58,136 nt of DNA from Anaerovorax odorimutans (GCA_016841185.1 JAENZQ010000024.1:1-58136), one strand, 5' to 3'; positions 33,639-42,089 are shown, counted from the stretch's first letter. Translations and numbers: made by a program. Notes: generated from the sequence alone by a model not told the origin.

Positions 33639-33704
33639 GTGTGCTACTGATATACAGGCATGAACCGTTACAAAGATACTTGTATGGGTTCATGCTTTCT
33701 TTTT
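33637..33704 (+). promoter_or_regulatory. RAT antiterminator element 3 with terminator, inside the operon
   Basis: The RAT (33637-33666; core GTGCTACTG...CAGGCATGAACC) overlaps a hairpin in which GCATGAACC (33658-33666) pairs with GGGTTCATGC (33686-33695), followed by a T-rich run. It separates the transport genes from nagB-nagA, so the catabolic genes are gated a second time by the same protein. Confidence 0.87.
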
Positions 33705-33729
33705 GCACATTATTGAAGGAGGATTAGAA

Positions 33730-34581
33730 TTGCAGATTTATATAGAAAAGGATTACTGCCAATTAAGCAAGAGAGCCGCAAGAATAATTGCAGATGAAAT
33801 CAATCAAAAACCGGATATTGTATTAGGGCTTGCTACCGGAAGTACACCGATGGGAACTTATAAAGAACTTGTCAGATTGCATAAAGAAGAAGGATTGGAT
33901 TTTTCTCAGGTCATTACTTTTAATCTGGATGAATATTATGATATTGCGCCTTCCAATAAACAGAGCTATCATTACTATATGCAGCATCATCTATTCGATC
34001 ATATCAATATCCGTCCGGAAAATATACACATTCCTGACGGTAAAGCTCAAGACGTAGAAAAATTTTGTATTATGTATGATGAACAAATTAAAGATCATGG
34101 GGGTATCGATTTTCAGTTATTAGGAATAGGAGAAAACGGACACATCGGATTCAACGAACCCGATCGCGAACTTAAGGTTTTGACGCATCTGTCAAAACTC
34201 AGTAAAAGTACCATTAAAGCCAATTCCAGGTTTTTCAACTCGCCGGAGGATGTGCCTGATAAAGCAATCACCATGGGGCTGGGGAGTATCATGCGGTCAA
34301 AAAAAATAATGCTTTTAGCAAGCGGGCGGAGCAAAGCGTCCATAATCGCCAAAATACTGACGGAAGGCAGGACTACAACCAGTATACCTGCATCTTCTTT
34401 ATTACTTCATAACCGTGTAACGGTCATACTGGATGAAGAGGCAGCGAGTCTGTATAATAAGCCTGCCTCAACGAGAGGCGAGAATATCCGAGATTTACAA
34501 ATCAGGAAAAACAGTGGTTATGAGAAAGGAGGTAAAAATGTTGTTACATATAAAGAATGCCAAAGTGGTCACACCTTTTGA
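33730..34581 (+). CDS. nagB: Glucosamine-6-phosphate deaminase
   Basis: Converts glucosamine-6-phosphate to fructose-6-phosphate and ammonia. Motifs: GLATGSTPMGTY (phosphate loop), VITFNLDEYYDI (catalytic aspartate) and LGIGENGHIGFNEP (catalytic histidine/glutamate). The start is TTG 33730, seven bases after GGAGGA; the frame is open to 33703 without a ribosome binding site. At 283 residues it is longer than most NagB (about 240-265); the C-terminal 30 residues beyond the conserved end overlap the nagA start by 44 bases, an uncommon overlap. Confidence 0.94.
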   Translation: MQIYIEKDYCQLSKRAARIIADEINQKPDIVLGLATGSTPMGTYKELVRLHKEEGLDFSQVITFNLDEYYDIAPSNKQSYHYYMQHHLFDHINIRPENIHIPDGKAQDVEKFCIMYDEQIKDHGGIDFQLLGIGENGHIGFNEPDRELKVLTHLSKLSKSTIKANSRFFNSPEDVPDKAITMGLGSIMRSKKIMLLASGRSKASIIAKILTEGRTTTSIPASSLLLHNRVTVILDEEAASLYNKPASTRGENIRDLQIRKNSGYEKGGKNVVTYKECQSGHTF

Positions 34582-35689
34582 GATACTGGAAAACCATTCT
34601 GTTACGGTTAAAAACGGTAAAATTATCGATATCTTCAAAAGCAATCTGAAAGAGGGCAATTTTGATCAGAAAATAGATGCAAAGGGGAAATATCTTACGC
34701 CGGGTTTTATTGATATCCATAATCACGGCTGTTTCGGCCATGATACAATGGAATCTACATTTGAAGCGCTGGATTCCATGGCGGGATTTCATATCCGAAA
34801 TGGGGTTACCGGGTTTTTAGCTGCAACAATGACGGCATCACCCGAATCAACAAAAAAAGCCGTAAAAAATGTTGCGGATTATATGCAGGCAGATAAATCC
34901 GGCCAGGCTCAGGTTTTGGGATTATATATTGAAGGGCCGTATTTTTCCAGGGAAAAGAAAGGTGCACAGCCTGAAAAGTATATAAAAAATCCGGATGTGG
35001 ATGAATTGAAAGATCTTATAGAAATATCGAATCACAATATTAGAGTAGTTGCATTGGCACCTGAACTCTTAAATAGTTATCAGGCAATTCGGTATCTTAA
35101 ATCTGAAAACATTACGGTTTCCATGGGCCACACAAATGCGGATTATGAAGCGGCATTGAAGGCCATACATGCCGGAGCGGCACAAGCCACACATCTATAC
35201 AATGGAATGAGAAGTTTTTCACACCGTGAACCGGGTGTGGTGGGGGCAGTGCTTACGGATGAAAGAGTCAGGTGTGAAATGATATGTGACGGGATACATA
35301 TACATCCGGCTGCAATGAAGGTAGCAGTGAAAATGAAAGGTGTTGAGGGAATCATTCTTATTTCGGATGCTATGATGGCAGCGGGTTTAGAAGATGGGAA
35401 ATACCAGTTAGGCGGTCAAGAAGTATTTGTGAAAAATGAAGAAGCAAGGCTGAAAGACGGTACTTTGGCCGGGTCTACTCTTACTCTCAGAAAAGCAGTT
35501 TACAATATGATACATATTGTAGGCGTGCAGCTGCAGGATGCGGTCAGGATGGCCACATTAAACCCTGCGAAAGCAATAAAAATACATGACATAAAAGGAA
35601 GTATTGAAATAGGTAAGGATGCGGATATGATCCTAATAGATGAGGATATTCAAGTTCATAAAGTCATCAAGAAGGGGGCTGTTTTGTAA
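34538..35689 (+). CDS. nagA: N-acetylglucosamine-6-phosphate deacetylase
   Basis: Hydrolyses GlcNAc-6-phosphate to glucosamine-6-phosphate plus acetate, feeding NagB. A 383-residue amidohydrolase with TPGFIDIHNHGCFGHD (metal-binding region), LYIEGPYFS (glutamate ligand), SMGHTNADYE and AAQATHLYNGM (histidines), and ILISDAMMAAG (catalytic aspartate). ATG 34538 follows AAAGGAGGTAAAA and begins inside nagB. It is tightly followed by a HAD phosphatase gene (15-bp gap). Confidence 0.95.
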   Translation: MLLHIKNAKVVTPFEILENHSVTVKNGKIIDIFKSNLKEGNFDQKIDAKGKYLTPGFIDIHNHGCFGHDTMESTFEALDSMAGFHIRNGVTGFLAATMTASPESTKKAVKNVADYMQADKSGQAQVLGLYIEGPYFSREKKGAQPEKYIKNPDVDELKDLIEISNHNIRVVALAPELLNSYQAIRYLKSENITVSMGHTNADYEAALKAIHAGAAQATHLYNGMRSFSHREPGVVGAVLTDERVRCEMICDGIHIHPAAMKVAVKMKGVEGIILISDAMMAAGLEDGKYQLGGQEVFVKNEEARLKDGTLAGSTLTLRKAVYNMIHIVGVQLQDAVRMATLNPAKAIKIHDIKGSIEIGKDADMILIDEDIQVHKVIKKGAVL

Positions 35690-35704
35690 AGTGGGGATTT
35701 ATAA

Positions 35705-36487
35705 ATGAATTACAAATTAGTAGGAATAGATTTGGATGGAACATTGCTCAATAGTCAGCATGAAGTGGATCAGGATACCATCGAAGCAATCAGGGAATGC
35801 AAAAAGAAAGGTATTAAAATTGTATTGGCTACCGGAAGGCTATATAGATCGATACGGAAATATATAGAATTACTTGAACTGGAAAATGAACAGATTACTT
35901 TGAACGGGGCGGCTATTATCAATTCTGCGGACCACTCCGTATTCAGGGAAAAATTATTGCCGGCAGAGTATTACCGGCAGGTAATCAGGAATGGAAAAAA
36001 AAGAAGGATCCCGGTAATGGTCTTTGACAGCACCAGCTATTATTCGGAAAAGCATCATGCAGCAATAAAAGAAATGGAAATCATGTGCAATCTTAATGTG
36101 AAAGTAATTCCTGATATAGAATCGATAAAAAATGTAAGCAAAGTATTATTTATAACGCATGATAATATGACGATAGAAAGTATAAAAAAAGTTGTTGATC
36201 ATGAAAAATTGAACTGTATCAGGACAGGGTACGATTATATAGAGGTTTTTGACAGAACAGTCAATAAAGGAACAGCTATCCGGGCCATTGCAGAAGAATA
36301 TGGCATTGATGCAAAAGAAGTATTGGCTATAGGTGACAGCGATAATGATATGGAAATGATCCGGTATGCAGGTATGGGTATTGCAATGGGCAATGCTTAT
36401 GAAGAAATAAAAGATGTCAGTGATGCTGTAACCGATACAAATAACCGATCCGGGGTCGCTAAAGCGTTATATCATTACGTATTGTAG
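35705..36487 (+). CDS. Cof-type HAD phosphatase
   Basis: A 260-residue HAD-superfamily IIB hydrolase acting on phosphosugars or similar metabolites. Motif I is GIDLDGTLLNS (nucleophile D), motif II LATGR, and motifs III/IV NKGTAIRAI and LAIGDSDNDMEMIRYAG. It lies between nagA and ptsH in one co-directional run, so it could relieve sugar-phosphate stress, but these enzymes are promiscuous and the substrate is not predictable. Confidence 0.9.
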   Translation: MNYKLVGIDLDGTLLNSQHEVDQDTIEAIRECKKKGIKIVLATGRLYRSIRKYIELLELENEQITLNGAAIINSADHSVFREKLLPAEYYRQVIRNGKKRRIPVMVFDSTSYYSEKHHAAIKEMEIMCNLNVKVIPDIESIKNVSKVLFITHDNMTIESIKKVVDHEKLNCIRTGYDYIEVFDRTVNKGTAIRAIAEEYGIDAKEVLAIGDSDNDMEMIRYAGMGIAMGNAYEEIKDVSDAVTDTNNRSGVAKALYHYVL

Positions 36488-36508
36488 TCATGGGAGGGAT
36501 TGATACAG

Positions 36509-36787
36509 ATGCAAAAAATTGAAGTGGTCTTGAAAAATGAAGCAGGGCTTCACGCCAGGCCTGCAAGTCAGTTTGTACGTGAAGCCAATCGTTATAAATC
36601 AGAGATACATATCCTCAAAGATGATATCCGTTATAATGCCAAAAGTATTATGTCCATATTAAGCTCTGGGGTAGAAGAAGGTTCAAAATTTATAATCCAG
36701 GCAGAAGGGGAAGATGAAAAAGAAGCCGTCAAAGCCCTTCAAGCTTTGGTTGATAATAATTTTGGCGAACAGGAGAACGAAACATGA
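36509..36787 (+). CDS. ptsH: Phosphocarrier protein HPr
   Basis: The general PTS phosphocarrier, 92 residues from ATG 36509. GLHARPAS contains the histidine phosphorylated by enzyme I, and NAKSIMSILSSG contains the regulatory serine phosphorylated by HPr kinase in Firmicutes. TTG 36500 is an alternative start but would be only two bases from GGGAGG. The stop overlaps ptsI (ATGA). Its place in the GlcNAc cluster means that general PTS components may be co-induced by GlcNAc. Confidence 0.93.
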   Translation: MQKIEVVLKNEAGLHARPASQFVREANRYKSEIHILKDDIRYNAKSIMSILSSGVEEGSKFIIQAEGEDEKEAVKALQALVDNNFGEQENET

Positions 36788-38493
36788 AAGGGATCGGAGC
36801 ATCACCGGGAATTGAAAAAGGTAAAGTTTTTGTAATTAAGGATTGGCAGCCAATGCTGGCGAACAATAAAACAGAAAATACGAATGCAGAAATATCTCGT
36901 TTAGAAAGAGCCTTAAATAAAAGCACAACTGAGTTAGATAATATTTTTACAAAAGTTAAAAGGGAAATAGGGGATAAAGAAGCTGCTATATTTGAAGCCC
37001 ATATTATGATAATAGAAGATCCTGAGCTGATCCGGCAGGTTAAAATAAAAATAAATGAAGAGAAAATGTCTGCGGAATATGCATTGAAGACAGTCAGAGA
37101 TATATATTTGGAAATGTTTAAAAATATGGATAACGCCTATATGCGGGAACGTGCAGCTGATATAAAAGACGTAACGGACAGAATTATCAGGAATCTGACG
37201 GGTATGGAAAAAAAAGATTTATTGGTTATAGAAGAGAAGGCTGTAATTGCAGCGAAGGATTTAAGTCCTTCAGATACGGTTCAAATGGATAAGGAAAAAA
37301 TAATAGGGATTCTGACAGATGACGGCGGTGCTGCATCTCATGTTGCAATTATGGCCAGGACACTTGAGATACCTGCTGTAGTCGGACTAGGGAATATTAC
37401 TGAACAGTTAAGGACCGGAGACGAAATTCTCATGGATGGGGATGAAGGTCATGTTTTTATTAAACCGGATAAGGATATCATTAAAGAATACATGAAAAAA
37501 AGAAAAATGCTCAGAACTTTAAAGACCATGTATGCAGATTTAAAAGGAAGAGAGAGCAGGACAAAAGACGGCTATAAGGTTGAGTTATCTGCAAATATAG
37601 GTACACCGGAAGAACTCCCTGCTGTATTGAGAAATGATGGTGAAGGGATCGGGCTTTTCAGAACAGAATTTCTCTATATGAACAGGGACAGACTTCCTTC
37701 AGAGGAAGAGCAATTCAAAGTATATAAAGAAACAGCGCAGAAAATGGAAGGAAAACCGGTGGTCATAAGAACTCTTGATATAGGAGGAGACAAGGCGCTT
37801 TCCTATATGCCAATGCCGGATGAAATGAATCCGTTTTTAGGATATCGGGCAATAAGACTTTGTCTTGACAGACCGGATTTTTTTAAAAGTCAGTTAAGAG
37901 CTTTATTGAGGGCCGGCGCTTATGGTAATATAAAAATTATGTTCCCTATGATTTCATGTATCGAAGAGTTAAGAAAGGCAAAAGCATTATTAAATGAAAT
38001 AAAAGAGGACTTAAATCAGAGAAGTCAGGTTTTTAACCCTGATATGGAAGTTGGCATGATGATAGAAGTTCCTGCCGCAGCCATATTATCGGATGTTTTT
38101 GCTAAGGAAGTTGATTTTTTCAGCATAGGGACCAATGATCTTATTCAATATATAACAGCGGTAGACAGAGGAAACAAAGATATTGCACATCTTTACACCC
38201 AGTTTCATCCGGCACTGCTTCGGTTGATAAAACAGGTCATAGACAACGGGCATAGGGAAGGGATATGGGTAGGCATGTGTGGTGAAGCGGCAGGAGACCC
38301 AAGGCTGATTCCTATACTAATCGGCATGGGGCTGGATGAATTCAGTATGAGTCCCGGTACCATATTGAAAGCAAGATGGATATTATCTAATTTATCTAAA
38401 AAGGAAATGGAAAAAAAAGTTGAAAATGTACTGAGATATGCTTCGGCAGAGGAGGTATGCGAAGCGTTAAGCTTTGATACAGGAGTGATATGA
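36784..38493 (+). CDS. ptsI: PTS enzyme I (PEP-protein phosphotransferase)
   Basis: Takes phosphate from PEP and passes it to HPr. It has 569 residues: an N-terminal phosphohistidine domain with GGAASHVAIMARTLEIPAVV (active histidine near residue 190) and a C-terminal PEP-binding barrel with GIGLFRTEFLYM, DIGGDKALSY, SIGTNDLIQY and the catalytic cysteine region GMCGEAAGD. It is complete and canonical. Coupled to ptsH by a four-base overlap. Confidence 0.96.
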   Translation: MKGIGASPGIEKGKVFVIKDWQPMLANNKTENTNAEISRLERALNKSTTELDNIFTKVKREIGDKEAAIFEAHIMIIEDPELIRQVKIKINEEKMSAEYALKTVRDIYLEMFKNMDNAYMRERAADIKDVTDRIIRNLTGMEKKDLLVIEEKAVIAAKDLSPSDTVQMDKEKIIGILTDDGGAASHVAIMARTLEIPAVVGLGNITEQLRTGDEILMDGDEGHVFIKPDKDIIKEYMKKRKMLRTLKTMYADLKGRESRTKDGYKVELSANIGTPEELPAVLRNDGEGIGLFRTEFLYMNRDRLPSEEEQFKVYKETAQKMEGKPVVIRTLDIGGDKALSYMPMPDEMNPFLGYRAIRLCLDRPDFFKSQLRALLRAGAYGNIKIMFPMISCIEELRKAKALLNEIKEDLNQRSQVFNPDMEVGMMIEVPAAAILSDVFAKEVDFFSIGTNDLIQYITAVDRGNKDIAHLYTQFHPALLRLIKQVIDNGHREGIWVGMCGEAAGDPRLIPILIGMGLDEFSMSPGTILKARWILSNLSKKEMEKKVENVLRYASAEEVCEALSFDTGVI

Positions 38494-38534
38494 TCAGAAG
38501 ATTTATAATTTTGATATAGAGCAATAACCGGCAA

Positions 38535-38587
38535 ACCCCCTTCATACTCATTTAAATGTTATAACATTAAATGGATGCAGAAGGGGG
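38535..38587 (+). terminator. Large hairpin after ptsI
   Basis: CCCCCTTC (from 38536) pairs with GAAGGGGG (38580-38587), with an inner CATTTAAATG/CATTAAATG partial stem. No U-tract follows, so termination may be inefficient or the hairpin may stabilise the mRNA 3' end. Confidence 0.5.
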
Positions 38588-38673
38588 TAGTATAATCTGG
38601 ATTTAAAAGGTATAATTTTAGTGTGTACCATCGATATGCATGACACGATAGTTCCGACAAAGGAGGCAGGTTT

Positions 38674-39621
38674 ATGAATAAAGAAGACCACTGCGGTATC
38701 GTAGAGGATCTGCTGACAAGTTATATAGATAAAAAAACAGGTAAAAGGACAAACGATTTCATTGAAGAACACATCGCTTCCTGTGAACAATGCCGTAGCC
38801 TGCTTCTGTTTAAGCGTGAAAAAATGGAAAGCCGGAAAGGGATCATTGACAGTTTAAAAAACATAAAGCGGCTGAAAAGATCAAGAGCCGCAGCGGCTTT
38901 TACTTGTGTTATTTTGTCTGTTGTGCTTTCTTTTTTGGTTTACGGTTCGGAATATAAATATTCCAACAATAAGGAGGAGCTATCGGCCGCCATTACGGAT
39001 TATACGTCCCATGGCAGGTATTCTGCAGATGCATATGTCCTTGAGACGAAGGAAGCAGACGGGGTGTTGATCGTTTTTTTCAAGGACAGATCAAACCCTG
39101 CGGTATATGGATTTGCAAGATTATTAAAAGGGGTGAATCAAAAATACAGGCTGATAAGAGCAAATTTTTCACCCAGTGATTATTCAGCTGTTGTAAAATC
39201 TTATGAATTTGAAACAGGGAAAGGGACATATTATGCCATAGGAGGCCATAACATAGACAGTAGTATTGCAGCCTTTGGGCTTAGATTTATAACAGGGTTT
39301 GAAAGTAATGATAAAGAGCAAAGGATTACCTATGATATAAAGAACAGTCAATTCCTGGAGGTTTACAAGAAATCAGCCCTGCTGGATTTATTGAGCGGAA
39401 ATGAAGATGCACGAGCTGAGTATTTCTTTGATCCTTTTCATACTGCTTTGTTGAATAAGGAAGGGCAAGAAATTACAGAGGATTACAAAAGGGCGGATAT
39501 TGCCGATAAAAATTGGAGTTCAGGTACGGGAACGGCAGAGTTGTTTTTATTGAACTTTTTTATTGGATTCATATTGATTTTGGGATTTATCTTGGCAAGA
39601 TACTTTTTAACAAAAGATTAG
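38674..39621 (+). CDS. Zinc-finger (HC2) anti-sigma-like membrane protein
   Basis: A 315-residue protein. The N-terminus carries the zf-HC2 anti-sigma motif EEHIASCEQCRSLL (H-x3-C-x2-C, near residue 36). A transmembrane segment lies near residues 68-88 (AAAAFTCVILSVVLSFLVYG) and a second hydrophobic segment at the C-terminus (FLLNFFIGFILILGFILA). The middle part is extracellular and unrecognised. Anti-sigma factors of this type normally sit next to an ECF sigma gene; none is present here, so it is an orphan or controls a distant sigma factor. Confidence 0.65.
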   Translation: MNKEDHCGIVEDLLTSYIDKKTGKRTNDFIEEHIASCEQCRSLLLFKREKMESRKGIIDSLKNIKRLKRSRAAAAFTCVILSVVLSFLVYGSEYKYSNNKEELSAAITDYTSHGRYSADAYVLETKEADGVLIVFFKDRSNPAVYGFARLLKGVNQKYRLIRANFSPSDYSAVVKSYEFETGKGTYYAIGGHNIDSSIAAFGLRFITGFESNDKEQRITYDIKNSQFLEVYKKSALLDLLSGNEDARAEYFFDPFHTALLNKEGQEITEDYKRADIADKNWSSGTGTAELFLLNFFIGFILILGFILARYFLTKD

Positions 39622-39653
39622 CTGATAGAACATAATGTTAGGAGTGAAAATCG

Positions 39654-39962
39654 ATGGATTCCGGAACATGGATTGCTGTATATATACCTGTATTCATACT
39701 ATTATTTGTTATTTTACCTCAACAGCATTTTACGCAAAAGGTTATTATGCTGAAAAATAAGAAAAAGTGGAGGCTGAAGTTTATGATAAATGAGTTGATC
39801 AAAAAATATATCGGAAAGAATTGTAAGATATCCGGCGGTTCATTTGGAACCAGCGTTACAGGAAAAATCATTCATGTTCACGAGAATTGGATCGAGGTTG
39901 AAACTAAAAATGGAGTCGAGCTTGTCAATGCTGAATTTGTTCAAAGTATAAAAGTGAAGTAA
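39654..39962 (+). CDS. Small membrane-anchored protein with Sm/KOW-like C-terminal domain, unknown function
   Basis: 102 residues. Residues 5-22 form a hydrophobic helix (TWIAVYIPVFILLFVIL). The C-terminal 55 residues (KKYIGKNCKISGG, TGKIIHVHENWIEVETKNG, VELVNAEFVQSIKVK) look like a small beta-barrel of the type found in ribosome-maturation or Sm-like proteins. ATG 39654 has TAGGAGTG upstream; an internal ATG at 39783 could make the soluble domain alone. I do not recognise the family by function. Confidence 0.55.
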   Translation: MDSGTWIAVYIPVFILLFVILPQQHFTQKVIMLKNKKKWRLKFMINELIKKYIGKNCKISGGSFGTSVTGKIIHVHENWIEVETKNGVELVNAEFVQSIKVK

Positions 39963-40063
39963 ATAAAAAGTCCAATATATGTTGGATTTGTATTTATAAA
40001 GAGATTAAGATATAATGACGTTGCCGGCAAGTTGTGAACGAAAATGCTGTGGGAGAGGATGTT

Positions 40064-40378
40064 ATGAGCCAAAGCGGATTTGGTTTGAGCAAAGAATTAA
40101 CGGAAGAATTGCTTCATATTTTTGCTAAATATTATCATATAGAGAAGGTGCTTATATTTGGTGCCCGGGCACGGGGGGAGTTTGACCCCTATGACGATAT
40201 GGAATTCTGTGTATTCGGCGAAGAAATATATCATGACGAATGGTATGAGATAATGGATGATATTGATGAACTTTATACACCTGCAGGATTTAATATGGTG
40301 CAAGCCCATAAAATCAAACAGGAAGAATTGAAAAAAATCACCGACCATGAAGGCATTGTTTTTTTTGAAAGAAAATAG
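40064..40378 (+). CDS. Orphan MNT-fold nucleotidyltransferase-like protein with altered active site
   Basis: 104 residues resembling the minimal nucleotidyltransferase fold: VLIFGARARGEFDPYDDMEFCVFG corresponds to the GSRARG...SDxD signature, but serine is replaced by alanine and the second aspartate by glutamate (DDMEF). These changes predict weak or no nucleotidyl transfer. ATG 40064 follows GGGAGAGGA; GTG 40034 is less likely. No HEPN partner follows; the next gene is GIY-YIG. The overall sequence is similar in layout to the broken MNT gene at 28241, for example the ELYTP/ELYAP segment. Confidence 0.72.
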   Translation: MSQSGFGLSKELTEELLHIFAKYYHIEKVLIFGARARGEFDPYDDMEFCVFGEEIYHDEWYEIMDDIDELYTPAGFNMVQAHKIKQEELKKITDHEGIVFFERK

Positions 40379-40398
40379 ACCTTGGGAGATTAAAATAA

Positions 40399-40677
40399 AT
40401 GCATTATGTTTATATCGTCCAATGTAAAAGAGGTAGTCTTTATACCGGATGGACAACGGATTTAGTAAATAGGATCAAAAAGCATAATAATGGAAAAGGT
40501 GCAAAATATACACGGGGCCGAATACCGGTTGTATTAAAATATTATGAAGAATTTGAACATAAGTCGGATGCTTTAAAACGGGAAAGAGAAATCAAAAAAA
40601 TTTCCAGATCGGAAAAAATAAAATTGATTGAAAGTTTTGACCTTAAAGAGAGATTTCATGATAAACTGTTTGACTAA
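40399..40677 (+). CDS. GIY-YIG domain protein (UPF0213 type)
   Basis: A 92-residue single-domain nuclease-fold protein. YVYIVQCKRGSLYTGWTTDL holds the GIY-YIG equivalents (YVY...YTG), followed by the conserved arginine and histidine in NRIKKHNNGKGAKYTRG and the glutamate in ALKREREIKK. The family is widespread; some members cleave or bind nucleic acid, but the physiological role is unclear. GGGAG precedes the ATG at a suitable distance. Confidence 0.9.
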   Translation: MHYVYIVQCKRGSLYTGWTTDLVNRIKKHNNGKGAKYTRGRIPVVLKYYEEFEHKSDALKREREIKKISRSEKIKLIESFDLKERFHDKLFD

Positions 40678-40719
40678 TAATGTATTTGTATATAAAATAT
40701 AATTAATATAGCAGACATC

Positions 40720-40929
40720 TGAGTGACTGCAGGGAATAGTAAAAATGTAAGTCTTATAGAGAGTAAACAGTATGGTGGAAAGTTTGCAGACTGAAGTTTT
40801 GAACCCGCTCTGTTTTTTGTCGCTTCGTATACAAACCGCGTTATGGTTTGTTAAAGGGAGTCCGAAAGGACTAAAAAGAGTGGTACCGCGGGTCAGTCTC
40901 GTCTCTTCAGAGAGATGAGGCTTTTTTGT
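40720..40929 (+). promoter_or_regulatory. T-box riboswitch leader
   Basis: The T-box itself is AGAGTGGTACCGCGGG (40877-40892), close to the consensus AGGGTGGNACCGCGG. The terminator follows, CTCGTCTCT pairing with AGAGATGAG and running into six T residues (about 40898-40927). Stem I is bounded by GAGTG (about 40722) and CGCTC (about 40808), with GGTGGAAAG in its distal part. UGGU predicts a tRNA with discriminator A. I could not fix the specifier codon; it must lie in the segment CTGAAGTTTTGAACC on the 3' side of stem I. Confidence 0.88.
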
Positions 40930-40964
40930 ATTTAAAATTAAATTTAAGTAAAAGGAGTAAGGTT

Positions 40965-42056
40965 ATGTTTGAGATGCCTAAATATGTAGAGCCTGATTTC
41001 AACCATGAAAAGTTTATTCAATCTCCTGATGTTCAAATAGGAGAAGTCGCCATAAAAGGTGTTGCACCGGATAATTATCATGCAACTTCCATATATCCTG
41101 AATATTTTAAAGTGGAAGGCCGTTGGATCTTAGCACAGCAGACGCGAATGGACTGTGTTCCCGTTTTAGAAAACGGAGAAATCATTGTAAAAGAGTTCAG
41201 AAAATTAGAAATAGGAGAAAAGGTGATATTAGGCAGAAAGGACGATGGCAGTGAAGGCATTTATATGCATGATAAAAGCTTTGTTGTTCCTGATAACGAA
41301 ATAGATGCCTTTGCATTCAGAAGCGGCCGGTCCAGAGAAACCTCCTTTTCAAGAGACTATGAAAGGCTTCGGGATCTGCTGAGACATGAGAAAGAGCATG
41401 GGAAAATCATATGGGTCCTGGGACCTGCGGCAGTATTTGATTATCGTTCACGAAATGCCATATCTACACTAATCGAGCACGGGTATGTTCACGCTGTCTT
41501 AGGAGGCAATGCTGTTGCGACCCATGATCTTGAAGGGGCGTTTTTCCGTACGGCATTGGGGCAGGACATCCAAAATCAGGATCTAAAGCCTAACGGGCAT
41601 TATCATCATCTGGATGCCATAAACATGGTGCGAAAATCCGGTACTGTAGAAAAAGCCATTGAGGACTATAAAATTCAGGGCGGAGTGATTTATTCCTGTG
41701 TAAAAAATAATATACCCTATGTATTAGGAGGCTCTATACGGGACGACGGTCCGCTTCCCTGTGTATTCGGAGATGTATACGAAGCACAGGATGAGATGAG
41801 AAATCAGCTTCAGAATGCTACAACAGTTATTTGTTTAGCCACTCAATTACATACCATTGCTGCAGGTAACATGACACCGTCTTATACTGTGATAGATGGA
41901 GAAGTACGTCCTGTTTTCATTTATGCCGTTGATGTTTCGGAAATTGTTCTGAATAAGTTAAGAGACAGAGGGACTTTAGAGGTTACCACCATCGTATCAA
42001 ATATTCAGGACTTTTTATATAAGCTGAATGGCCTGCTGATAGACGAAAAAGAGTAA
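40965..42056 (+). CDS. LOR/SDH-domain enzyme (archaeal-type ornithine cyclodeaminase family, TIGR00300-like)
   Basis: 363 residues from ATG 40965 (AAAGGAG upstream). The protein matches the family found as MMP1218-type ornithine cyclodeaminase and as the C-terminal half of cyanobacterial ArgZ/AgrE: VHAVLGGNAVATHDLEGAF, GHYHHLDAINMVRKSG, YVLGGSIRDDGPLP, and TQLHTIAAGNMTPS. Members bind NAD and convert ornithine to proline with ammonia release, but many are uncharacterised. Control by a T-box implies expression tied to depletion of one amino acid, which fits proline or another amino acid supply. The substrate is inferred. Confidence 0.75.
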   Translation: MFEMPKYVEPDFNHEKFIQSPDVQIGEVAIKGVAPDNYHATSIYPEYFKVEGRWILAQQTRMDCVPVLENGEIIVKEFRKLEIGEKVILGRKDDGSEGIYMHDKSFVVPDNEIDAFAFRSGRSRETSFSRDYERLRDLLRHEKEHGKIIWVLGPAAVFDYRSRNAISTLIEHGYVHAVLGGNAVATHDLEGAFFRTALGQDIQNQDLKPNGHYHHLDAINMVRKSGTVEKAIEDYKIQGGVIYSCVKNNIPYVLGGSIRDDGPLPCVFGDVYEAQDEMRNQLQNATTVICLATQLHTIAAGNMTPSYTVIDGEVRPVFIYAVDVSEIVLNKLRDRGTLEVTTIVSNIQDFLYKLNGLLIDEKE

Positions 42057-42089
42057 TTTCTTTCTTTTATTCCAAAAAAAAAGAACCCT

